Shown here: positions 47,772 through 57,499 of the stretch, piece after piece
How the letters are laid out: each line of letters begins with the position of its first letter
Position numbering within the stretch: the stretch's first letter is position 1
Source of the DNA: Paulownia fortunei
Lineage: Eukaryota > Streptophyta > Magnoliopsida > Lamiales > Paulowniaceae
DNA: 64,000 bases
Direction of reading: 5' to 3'
Assembly: GCA_019321725.1 (NCBI GenBank)
Contig: CM033110.1
Span: 5,139,278 to 5,203,277 of the forward strand
Position numbers and translations under genes: made by a program
The notes under the pieces: generated by a model
Database searches by the model: none
Seen by the model: only the letters and a program-made list of their open reading frames with translations
What the model was told of the DNA's origin: nothing

Positions 47772-48728
47772 GCTATATTGTACTTGAGCTCTTTGATGGC
47801 CGATCTGTGGTCCGAATTACCCTCTTCGGAGGAAAATGAGCTCAGGCAACAGTTGGAGGATATGCAACAGTGATTACAGCACTCTCAAGCTCGCACCAGC
47901 AAATTAGAAGCAGATCTTGAGGTAGCTCGGGGTAAACATGCTTCCCTGGAGGAGAAGGTAATTGAAGTGGAACGAGATAGGACTATCATGGAGAATCAAA
48001 TGTTAAAGGCCATTGAGAAGGCTTCTATCTCTCGAGTTAAAGGTCATGCTGCGGGAGTTCTTGCAAGTCGAGTTGAGTGGGTCAAGAGAAAGCCAAATTC
48101 CTGCAATCCCCAGAATTCCTTGATCACTTGACCTCTGGGGCCTAGAATTATTTAATCTATGGTTTCACGTACTGCCTTAGCCAGGTTAAGGAGCTAAGGT
48201 ATACTAGTTTAGACCCAAACTTGGACCGTGCTGTTAAAAGTGTTCCTCCCCTTAACAATAGGTCTGCCATTGTTGTTGACGTAGTTGGTCCTTCATAACC
48301 ATCAGCTGCGCCCACAATTTTTGGTGGATCATTCCGCCCATTCATCCCCTGCTTCTCTAACAGTTATTGTCCCTCCAAATCCTCCTCTCGAGCCTGCCAT
48401 CAATGTTGAGGATGACAGGTCTTCCACTTCTGAGAATTTAGATGATGAGGGTACTGTTATACAACCTCTCAGTATTTCTGATTACGGAGTAGAATAGGTT
48501 GTGTACATTTTTGTAATAATCTATAATAATATCATTTCATCTTTATTGCTCATATTTTGCTTTATTCTTCCAGCACCTGCAATTCCTACAGTAATATTTT
48601 CCATAACATTTATAAAATATGCATATCTCAAGTTTCGTAATCGAGCTGCATGTCTTACTAAGGTATTCTTGCTTTCTAATATATAAAAAGATAATCTAGC
48701 TCAGTCGGTATGGCTTTTAAAATCTTTT

Positions 48729-49457
48729 CTTAAATTATTCCTTAAAGAGGTTAGTCTCTGTGAATCCTCTAAGTAACTCAGGCAAGTCCAGTTCAACTGG
48801 TCTGCCTTAGTATTTTTTTTCTTGAATCATTCCCCAAGGAGGTCGGTATCTGCGATCCCTCCAAGGAACCGAGATAGGTTCAGTTCAACTGGCATTGCCT
48901 TAATATTTTTTCTTGAATCATTCTCCAAGGAGGTCGGTCTCTGCGATCCCTCCAAGGAACCCAGGTAGGTTCAGTTCAACTAGCCTTGCCTTAGGATTTT
49001 TTCTTGAATCATTCTCCAGAGAGGTCGGTCTCTACGATCTCTCCAAGGAACCCAGGTAGGTCCAGTTCAACTAACCTTGCCTTAGGATTTTTTCTTGAAT
49101 CATCCCCAAGGAGGTCGGTCTCTGCGATCCCTCCAAGAAACCAAGGTAGGTCCAGTTCAACTGGCCTTTCCTTAGGATTTTTTCTTGAATCATTCCTTAA
49201 TGAGGTCGGTCTCTACGATCCCTCCAAGGAACTCAGGTAGGTCCAGTTCAACTGACCTTGTCTTAGAATTTTTTCTTGAATCATTCCCCAAAGAGATCGG
49301 TCTCTACGATCCCTCCAAGGAACCTAGGTAGGTTCAGTTCAACTGGCTTTCCTTTAGGATTTTTTCTTGAATCATTCCCCAAGAAGGTCAGTCTCTGCGA
49401 TCCCTCCAAGGAACCTAGGTAGGTCCAGTTCAATTGGCCTTACCTTAGGATTTTTTA
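48729..49457. repeat. Eight-unit 91 bp tandem array in the 3' region
   Basis: Units start at 48729, 48821, 48912, 49003, 49094, 49184, 49275 and 49366, with spacing 90-92 bp. Each has cttgaatcatt, gaggtcggtctct, gatccctccaaggaac and ggttcagttcaactgg. The first unit is the most diverged. The array lies between integrase and the antisense ORF. The plus-strand frames with period-31 SPRRSVSAIPPRN are an artefact of the array. Confidence 0.95.
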
Positions 49458-49559
49458 CAAATCAATTCACAATATGTCAGATAAATTCATTTCATTTCTT
49501 TTGTAAGAAAAAACTTAAGATTACATATAGAACTTCTTCAAATGGCAAATATTCCATGG

Positions 49560-50635
49560 TTTGGGTACTTTTTTTCCTTTCTCATCTTCTAGATCATAGA
49601 CACCTCCAGCTATCACCCGAGTTACCTTGTAAGGCCTTTCCTAATTTGCTTCTAATTTGCCAGTTTATTTTAAAGTATCTGCTCGCCATAGCACCAAATC
49701 CCCGATCTGAAAATTTCTTATTTTGACATTCTGGGAGTACCCATCTCGAATTCTGGTTTTGTACGCTTCCATGTGAAGGTATGCCTTCTCCCTTTTTTAT
49801 CAATCTAATCTAATGTTTCTCTTATGAGTTCGTTGTTTTTTTTCATCATAGCTTTAGATCCGGTGAATTTCCATTTCGATCTTGGTAGGTATAACAGCCT
49901 CTGCTCCATATACCAAGCTGAACGGAGTTTCTCCAATTATAGTCCTTGGTGTTGTACGATATGCCCATAATTCCGAATCTAGCTCATCCACCCAATCACC
50001 TCCAGATCTATCTAGCCTGGTTTTGATCCCTTGCAAAATTATCCAATTGGTTACCTCAACTTGCCCATTGGCTTGGGGATGGGCCATCGAAGTGAAGTGT
50101 TGCTTGATCTTCATCTCAGTGCACCATCTCTAGACCTTTTTCTTCTAGAATTGAGTTCCATTATCTGATATTAGATCGCGCGGAACCCCATATCTACATA
50201 CTATGTTTTCCTATAGAAATTTCATGACCTGTGACTCTGTAATCTTAGCTACAGGCTCAACTTCTACCCATTTACTGAAATAATCTACTGCCACTATTAC
50301 GAATTTTCTTTGTCCTGTCGCTAGGAAAAAGGGTTCGACAATATCAATTCCCCATTTAAAAAGGGACAAGGTGAGCTCATGACCTTCAGCTCATCTGCTG
50401 GTTTATGTATCAATGGGGCATGCTTCTGACATTTTTCACATGTTCTGACTAATTGTTTCTCATTTTCTTTTAACGAAGGCCAGAAATACCCACCTCTTGC
50501 CGTCTTACAAACCAGTGCATGACCTCCACTATGGCTTCTATATCCTCCCTCATAAATTTCTTGCAATACATATGCTCCTTCTTCTAATGATAAACATCTC
50601 AAGTATGGTGTAGAGTAAGCTCGTTTATATAACAA
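49560..50635 (-). pseudogene. Tat element integrase
   Basis: The HHCC zinc-binding region (HSGGHALVCKTARGGYFWP...CEKCQ) lies at 50560-50390. The catalytic core is broken by stops but keeps its DDE motif in GIDIVEPF, SDNGTQF and NGQVEVTNW. Then come WAYRTTPRTIIGETPFSLVYG and a C-terminal VLWRAD...YKVTRVIAGGVYDL piece to about 49560. Confidence 0.88.
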
Positions 50636-50913
50636 ACCATCAATTAGACAAAATTTAGTAGTTCGTACCTAAAATTGAACTACTTCTCTTTTATTTGTGG
50701 CAGTTTCCCCTCTCGTAGATATTCCAGTATATCGATTCTCCAATCATCTTTCTCTTCCATAGAGGCTACTTCTATCTCCATACTTTGCTGATAGGTCATT
50801 AACAATGTGATTTTTCTAGTATTGCAATCAGTGGTAGAACTTGCAATTTTGGAAAGATAATTAGCCTTAGCATTCTCAGCCCGCGGTATATGACTTAGCT
50901 TAATCTTTGTAAA

Positions 50914-51252
50914 TTATTTTTTTAGCTGAGATACTTGTTCCACATAATTTCTCATTCTTTCTTTTTTGGTCATAAATTCTTCCTCAACCTGCTGCATGAC
51001 CAACCTTGAATCATAATAGGCCTTTAGCTGCCTGACTCCCAGCTCTAGAGCCATCTTCAATCCCCTCACCAATGCCTCATATTCAGCTTCATTATTAGAT
51101 ATTTTGAACTCAAATTCCAGTTCTTTCCCTTCTAGCCTGGTTAGCACAATACCTGCCCCACAACCTGATATGGTAGCCGACCCATCCACATGTAGTAACC
51201 ATGTTTTAGGGCTTTCATTAGTAGGTGTCATTTCCTGCAGAAATTCTGCCAA
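50914..51252 (-). pseudogene. Second (archaeal-like) RNase H of the Tat element
   Basis: A 112-residue open frame with LLHVDGSATISGCGAGIVL, SNNEAEYEALVRGLKMALEL and a DSRLVMQQV stretch. The catalytic D-E-D set is present. This extra RNase H between the first RNase H and integrase defines the Tat lineage. Confidence 0.88.
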
Positions 51253-51323
51253 GGCCTACGCTTTGATAGCTACTCTTGGCTAGTAATCTATGTTATATTC
51301 ACTCATCTCTACTGCCTATTTAA

Positions 51324-52550
51324 CTATCCGACCTGAAGTTTTTGTTTACTTAGTACTTGTCTCAATAGTAGGTTAGTTCGAACCACTATCTTATGTGATA
51401 AGAAGTATGGCTGAAGCCGCCTGACAGTCGTTACTAGGGCTAATCCTTCATTTTCTATCTCAGGGTATTTAATCTCTGCCCCTCTCATCAATTTGCTTAC
51501 ATAGTAAATGGATTTCTGTTGAGCTCCTTCCTCTCTTAACAACACTGAGCTAATGGCCAATTCCCTTACTGACAGATATACATACAGTGTTTCACCTTGC
51601 ATGGGTTTGGTCAACAAGGTAGCATGGCCAAGAAGTTTTTTTAATTCATCAAAAGCCATCTGACACTCCTTAGTCCATTCAAACTTGTTAGCATTCCTCA
51701 GGATTTTGAAGAAAGGCAAGCTTCTCTCTGCCGATCTAGATATGAATTGGCTTAGAGCTACTATTCTACCTGTGAGCTGTTGAACCTTGTTAATACTATT
51801 TGGAGGAGCCATATTCTGTATTGCTTTTACTTTTTCGGGATTTACCTCTATACCCCTCTCAGTTACCATATAACCCAAGAATTTACCAGACCTAACCCCG
51901 AAAGCATATTTAGAAGGGTTAAGTTTCATACATACCTCCTAAGGACTCCAAAAGCTTCTGCCAAGTTAACAACATGAGCTTCAGCCTTTGTACTTTTTAT
52001 CAGCGTATCATCCATGTATACTTCCATGTTTCACTCGAGGTGTTTTTTTAAACATTCTATCCACCAGCCTTTGATATGTAGCTCCTGCATTTTTAGTCCA
52101 AAAGGCATAACCACATAACAATAAGTTCCTGTAGAAGTTATAAAGCTTATTTTCTTATGATCTTCAGGTGCTAACATGATCTGGTGGTACCCCTACGAAG
52201 CATCCATCATACTTAACAACTCACACCCTGAGCTAGAGTCAACCAACTGGTCTATTCATGGCAACGGGTAATCATCTTTAGGACATGCTCTGTTTAAATC
52301 TCAAAAATCAATACACATTCTCCACTTTTCTTCTATTTTTAGGACCAAGACGACGTTGACAACCATTTTGGGAATTGGATTTCTCTGATATGTCCCGCCT
52401 CCAGCAATTTCTCTATCACCTTCTGGATAACCTTATCCTTCTCGGGCCCCCAAAATGCCTCCTTTTCTATTTAATAGGTTTGCATGCTGGGTCAACATTG
52501 AGGTGATGTACTACCACACCTGGATTAATTCCTTCCAGGTCACACACACT
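51324..52550 (-). pseudogene. Tat element RT and first RNase H
   Basis: The RT begins CDLEGINPGVVVHHLNVDP (near 52540) and includes DLNRACPKDDYPLP and MPFGLKNAGATYQRL. The catalytic YMDD is at 52007-52018. Then follow MKLNPSKYAFGVRSGKFLGY, FEWTKECQMAFDELKKLL and the RNase H portion (YYVSKLMRGAEIKYPEIE...). There are several stops between 52550 and 51930; the segment 51929-51324 is open over 201 codons. The active-site Asp pair is preserved. Confidence 0.9.
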
Positions 52551-52790
52551 TTACACGAAGATATCGATGTTGTTTCTTAAGAACTGAATTATCCTATCTG
52601 CTAATTTTGGACTTAACTGTGTGCCCATCCTAGTAGTTCTGGTCATATCCCCCGGTATCAATTCTATATTGACCAACTCCTTGTTTGGCATTACATGTTC
52701 TTGCTCAACTGGAGGCCCTTCTACCTCATTTCTTTTCATAATTTTCAATGGGGGTTCCCCTTCTGCACTTTGTTCTCTTTTCGCTTTTTT

Positions 52791-53500
52791 CTATTCAGCT
52801 TTCCTAACAGCTTCCACATAGCATCTCCTAGCCAAGCACTGATCTCCTTTTACTTCTCCTATCCCTTTATCTACAAGAAACTTTAATTTCACATAAAAGG
52901 TGGACACCACCGCTTGGAAGGTATTGAGCGAAGGTCTTTCTAGGATGATGTTATAAGTAGAAAAAGAGTCAACTACCAAAAATTTAACCATCCTGGTCTT
53001 ACGTATAGGTTCAGTACCTAAGGATACCGATAGGATGACCTAACCCATTGGATCTACCACTCCTCTGCCAAACCGAACAAGGCTGTATCTACTGGCTGTA
53101 GTGTTATATCCATACTCATCTTCTTATATGCTTCATAGAATAAGACGTCAACTGAGCTACCCATATCTACCATTACTCTGGCCACGTCAAAGTTAGTCAC
53201 GGTTGCAGTGATGACTAGTGTATCATTATGCGGTGCCTGCAGTCTTTTCATATCATGGGGTCCGAATTGAATTGTTGGTCCTTTATTAATTTTTATGGAG
53301 CTCTCATCTTGAACTTCCGGGAGTAGGTCGGGTATATGCTTTTCTAGCTCGGTTGGAGTCTCCATCTGTAGGGCCTCCATAATTAGTTGGATGAAACCCC
53401 TTGGAGCATAGGGGTGGTTTTCTCCAGGGGCAGCTCCAGCTTTTCCTTTCTTAGTATCTCTTTCTATCCAGGTCGGCTGTGTTTTTTTTCGTTCAAACAT
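52791..53500 (-). pseudogene. Tat element aspartic protease
   Basis: VARVMVDMGSSVDVLFYEAY carries the retroviral-type D-x-G-S active site with the catalytic Asp kept. After a frame break it continues FLVVDSFSTYNIILERPSLN...AVVSTFYVKLKF, the C-terminal part of Tat-type protease domains. Confidence 0.85.
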
Positions 53501-54649
53501 TTTCTTCTCTTTCTCTCCTTTACCCAGTCATCCAGCCATCCCTTTCTTATCATTCTCTCTATTACATCTCTCAAATGCCGACATTCTTCTGTGTTATGCC
53601 CATACTCATTATGGAACGCATAGAATAGATTTAACTTGGGCTTGGTTGGACCTATCGAGTGATTATATGGCAATTTTAAACCCTTATGCTTTGTAATAGC
53701 CATCAAGATATGTGCCCTTGGGGCAACCAGGGGAGTTTATTGTCTGGGTTCCCCAGGAGCAGGCAAAAGAGGTCATTCTTCCGGCTTCAATTTCCTGACA
53801 AAACCTCCTCTCTCTTTTGCCAGACTCTCTTCTATCTCTTTTTCTTTCTCCCTCATCTTTGTTCATTTGCTGAGCTTTTTCTATGTTGATATATTTTTCA
53901 GCTCGGTTTAACAAATCATCAAAACTTCTGGTTGATTTCTTAGCCAACAACCCGAAGAATTCTCCATCTTGTAAACCTTGTGCCAAAGCATTGGAAAGTA
54001 CCTCCTAGGTAGATGAGGGTACTTCTAAAGCAGCAACTATGAATCTTTTTATATAACTTCGCAGAGCCTCGTTATCTTTTTGCTTTATACTGAATAAAGT
54101 CAGCGACATTTTTTGGTATTTTCAAGAACTTGCAAATTGATGCAAAAAGGCAGCACTAAACTTATCAAAAGAGTTAATTGAGCTGGGGGCCAACTGGCTG
54201 AACCATTACTGGGCTGATTTTGATAGGGTAGTCAGGAATACCCTGCACTTAACCCCATCAGAATACCTGTGCAAGAGAGCTAAATTTTCGAACCTGCATA
54301 GATGTTCCCATAGATGAGTGGTACCATCATAATCATAGTTTAATGACCTGAAGTTGGCTGGTAGGTCGTCCATCATTACTTCCTTAGTAAATAGAATTCC
54401 TCTTTTGGTCACTGTATTCCTTCCCACTATTGTCATCTTCATCTCTTTCAGCTCATTATGTAAATCTTTCAACTTCTCCGACACATCTGGCTCTTTCATT
54501 TTACTCCCACATTCCCCTGTATGACTTTCTTCTAGCCTCTCAGGGCGGAGTGGTTTTTTCGGTACCTCTGGTAGTGGTGGTGGTTTAGCCTCCCTTCTTC
54601 TTAAAGCTATATCCACTGCAGTTATGATCAGACTTGCCAACTGCTCCAT
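53464..54649 (-). pseudogene. Tat element gag
   Basis: It starts MEQLASLIITAVDIALRRRE. The retrotransposon-gag domain spans about 54330-53890 (FENLALLHRYSDGVKCRVF, LTTLSKSAQ.W, LRSYIKRFIVAALEVPS, LLNRAEKYINIEKAQQ). A zinc-knuckle-like segment FYAFHNEYGHNTEECRHLRD follows near 53620-53560, its first Cys lost. Stops at about 54205 and 54008 and a frame change near 53700 break it. Confidence 0.87.
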
Positions 54650-54877
54650 AATAAGCTAACCGGCATTTCCTACCCCAAATTTTGGAATTAAATTTACACA
54701 AGGTGCCTGCATGGTTTGGAGCGGTGGAACTCCAGGTGTTACTAGGGGTGGGCTATCATCTCTCCCCACTCTTGAACCTCCGTATTATGATTGCGTCGAA
54801 CGACTGGTGGTGGAGCTTCACCAGATGTTCCTCTGCCTTGTAATTCTTTTCCTGCCATCTCACGTCTTAACTCAAGT

Positions 54878-54896
54878 GTTCCCATAGATGATGCCA
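54878..54896 (-). other. Primer-binding site of the Tat element
   Basis: On the minus strand, four bases after the 5' LTR, it reads tggcatcatctatgggaac. Known Tat elements have TGGCGCCGTCTGTGGGAA here. All four differences are G-to-A or C-to-T changes, three of them at CpG sites and the fourth at a TG. Confidence 0.75.
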
Positions 54897-54899
54897 ACT

Positions 54900-55606
54900 T
54901 GTAATGCACCTATTGAAAAAGGTGCACCCCAAGTACTAGTCCACTACTTCTGTTCTCCTTCTTTGGCGGGATCACATGTACAAAACGCCGGCGTGACTTG
55001 GTGTAAGAACTCTGACGCTCAAATCAGTGGCAATTCTTTTGGAGAGGATAAAAAACAGATAGATATGTGTATTTTTTATATATGAAAAGTATAACCTCTA
55101 ATATGCCATGAATTCTCTTATTTATAGATACTCAACAAGGATAAAAGAGAGATTTCAAACCTCAATTTGTTATAACAGATTACTGCAAGCGTATCCACCT
55201 TTTCTGATTTACCCTATAAACGTTCCCTATCATTTTCTAACCATAACCATTTTCTCTTTATTTTTCTCTTGAATTTACCCGACCTGGAGGTCGATAAGCT
55301 CCTCATCTTGCCCGACTTGAAGGTAGTAAGCTTCTTATCCTGCCCGACTTAGAGATTGGTAAACTTCCCAATACTATATAGAAATTGCCTAATAGGTCAT
55401 GCTACTCTCCTGACCCATATACTGAGCTAACCTGTTCACCCAACTCCCATACCATAGATGAGAATTTTTTTTCATCCCGACCTGACCTACTTCTAGCTAG
55501 CTCACGCCCCATATCCCAAATTTTCAAGTCCGTCCTCACCTAGGTCGCATCAGCTTCTTACTTATGATTCGAGTTACATAGATCAGTCCCAAACTATACC
55601 ACATCA
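54900..55606 (-). repeat. 5' LTR of the Tat element (707 bp)
   Basis: It starts TGTAATGCACC and ends ...ctataccacatca on the plus strand, and matches 45280-45985 over its whole length apart from scattered substitutions and small indels. A TATA-like ttatttatag near 55120 and the partner position is shared by both copies. Confidence 0.92.
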
Positions 55607-55611
55607 ATATG

Positions 55612-56340
55612 GATAATAACTACAGCTTTGTACTATGATTTCACATAAAATCTATACTATCGTCTTTCCACATGAAATATAATTAACCAAAACTATACAA
55701 ACCATAGCAATCTCCTATTAAAACAACCACAACCAACAACAATTAAAATATTGGACACAACCACACCATAAAGATAGTGGTTTTCACTTGATTGAATAGC
55801 AATTTGAAAGTTATTCAATAAAACTTAGCAGTTAAATTAGATGCTGATGAATTAGGATGTTCAAAGCTTGCAGTGCGGCCTGCTGCTAATGGGGGACTGT
55901 TTAGGAGGTGTTCATACATGCCGTCGTACTATAACAATTGACCTCAAAAAATGAAATCTAAATAGTTGATGCATCTGAAGCCGAGTCGGATATGTATATT
56001 CCATATAGTTCCAAAATAAATTATCATAAATATCTTAAGTGATTGATGAGATATTGATAATGGGTGGAGCAACTTTATCTGATCCATCATTTGGTCCTCC
56101 TTGTTGTCATTGCCAGCCTATATATTATTCACTTTATCCTCAATCACGTCTTGTAGAATGGATGCAACACCAAAAATGGTATAATGATCATGCCTATAAG
56201 GGTCCCCACGTGTCTTATACGCATACCCAAATGTGTGTTTCTTTTAGTAAAACTGAATGCATCTTAAAATATTTTAAAATATAATACTGTATAATGCTTC
56301 ACATCTCGAACATTTTTTCATCTTTCATGGAGAAAAATAT
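55612..56340. other. Spacer
   Basis: Right flank of the gypsy insertion. The frame at 56039-56284 (81 codons) has no recognised motif. Confidence 0.45.
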
Positions 56341-56720
56341 ATTTTGTACACATTAATTGTGCATATTTTGAAGGATGTAATCGCACACAAATGGAGGTGC
56401 ATTCACTTTATTGGTACTTAGATCATACTCCACCCAAGTGAGATGAGTTTTCTAATTAAATGCCTTGTAACTTTTTTCGAGATGTTTAAGCTTTTTAATG
56501 CATTCTTTCAATGTAAACTCCTTGCAGAAATATTTGTTGGCAACATCCATCACAATTAGCACCACGTATGCATTGACCTGGCCAACAAGAAAATTACCAA
56601 GTTTGGCCTACTTCGCTTAAATTTCAATGAACATTTTATTAATATGAACGTGCCACTCAGTATCATACAAAAATCTTCTTGCTTACAAGTGATTTTGGAG
56701 GCATATTTGGATGAAGAGCC
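56341..56720 (-). pseudogene. Possible Myb/SANT-like domain fragment
   Basis: The minus strand, broken by stops, reads KLGNFLVGQVNAYVV, then NKYFCKEFTLKECIKKLKHLEKSYKAF, then LTWVEYDLSTNKVNAPPFVCDYIL. The spacing of KFT...C...L..L...Y, the W.....T..V.AP, and the V...Y resembles the Myb/SANT-like domains associated with PIF/Harbinger transposons and their plant relatives. The resemblance is from memory only and short. It may be a decayed transposon gene or a host pseudogene. Confidence 0.3.
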
Positions 56721-57425
56721 ATTATTCTTACTTTACAAACATATGATTTGAGTAGGATGCTTTTAATAGACAAAGCATGGGTATTCATCTATTATTAGTG
56801 CTACCCAAAAGGTAGCAATTTTTTTCTGTACACTGTGTTGTGAGAAGCCAATCCAACCACCCTGCTACTAGCATTGTGTCGATTCCATTTGGTCCTTAGC
56901 AGACTTTCGTCAAGCCAAAGCACTAGTAATTCATTCACTACTTTATTTGCATTGCTCAACAATCTTACAATGCACACCCAAGATTTTGGTGGACCAAGGG
57001 CTAAGTTGTTTTTTGTTTTCAAAGCATGAATTGTATCGATGTTTTCATAAACTAGGGTTTTATATGAATAAACAAGTCACGTTCATGGGAAAGCTGCCAA
57101 CTTTAAATCTAACTTTAATACTAGGTGTGGAAGATAAAGGAAAAGTCAAGTGTCACATCTTTTATGCCAACTGTCTTCAAGAAAATGATAAGGCTACTTC
57201 ATGTGCAGATAGAGAGGGGAAATGAATAGAAAGTTTGACTGGAAGATAGTTTTTGATCCACAAACACCCCCCATTTCAATATGTTTACCCTTGTAATGGT
57301 AAAGCAGAGATGTTAAGTAGTATGGTCCATATATAATCTTTCACATTCATTATGAACAAAAATGACATCAGAAAATAGCATAGGCATTAAGATATGCTGT
57401 AGTGTTGGTACAACATAAAATTGGT

Positions 57426-57497
57426 GATTTGGATATGCTACAGGCATGATCCATTTTTTTATGATTTGGATATGCTACAGGCATGATCCATTTTTCA
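57426..57497. repeat. 37 bp tandem duplication
   Basis: Two nearly identical units (gatttggatatgctacaggc... and its repeat) start at 57426 and 57463. Confidence 0.95.
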
Positions 57498-57499
57498 GA

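Larger units (their letters stand above)
46377..48495 (+). pseudogene. Antisense ORF of the Tat element, spliced
   Basis: It runs opposite to gag-pol. The N-terminal part (46377-46775) contains PPPGYVTFFVDQLETNLRFP and, after a stop, continues in shifted frame with LMAGFWMVV, AFFHAKIAKLGLFYF and SLKGWKKYTFIFHP (about 46934-46975). These blocks match the 'putative gypsy type transposon/plant transposon protein' family known from antisense ORFs of Tat elements. Two consensus GT-AG introns of 72 bp fit: 47172-47243 and 47700-47771. The third exon encodes a charged coiled coil (ELRQQLEDMQQ, KLEADLEVARGKHASLEEKV, about 47840-48010). Stops in several exons make it nonfunctional here. Its molecular role is unknown. 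Confidence 0.75.
45280..55606 (-). mobile_element. Full-length Tat-lineage Ty3/gypsy retrotransposon
   Basis: A 10.3 kb element with two similar LTRs (45280-45985 and 54900-55606) and exact 5 bp target-site duplications atatg (45275-45279, 55607-55611). The minus strand reads, right to left: 5' LTR, primer-binding site, gag, protease, RT, RNase H, a second RNase H, integrase, a long 3' noncoding region with a tandem array and an antisense ORF, then the 3' LTR. The second RNase H after the first, and the antisense ORF next to the 3' LTR, are known marks of the Tat group (Ogre, Retand and relatives). Stops and shifts in every domain make it nonautonomous. The LTRs differ visibly at many sites, so the insertion is old but structurally complete. 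Confidence 0.93.

Noticed and set aside
48729..49457. Regular 91 bp repeats as a CRISPR array
   Set aside because: Units are contiguous with no variable spacers, and lie inside a plant retrotransposon.
49004..49726. Periodic Ser/Arg/Pro-rich frames
   Set aside because: They are translation artefacts of the 91 bp tandem array.
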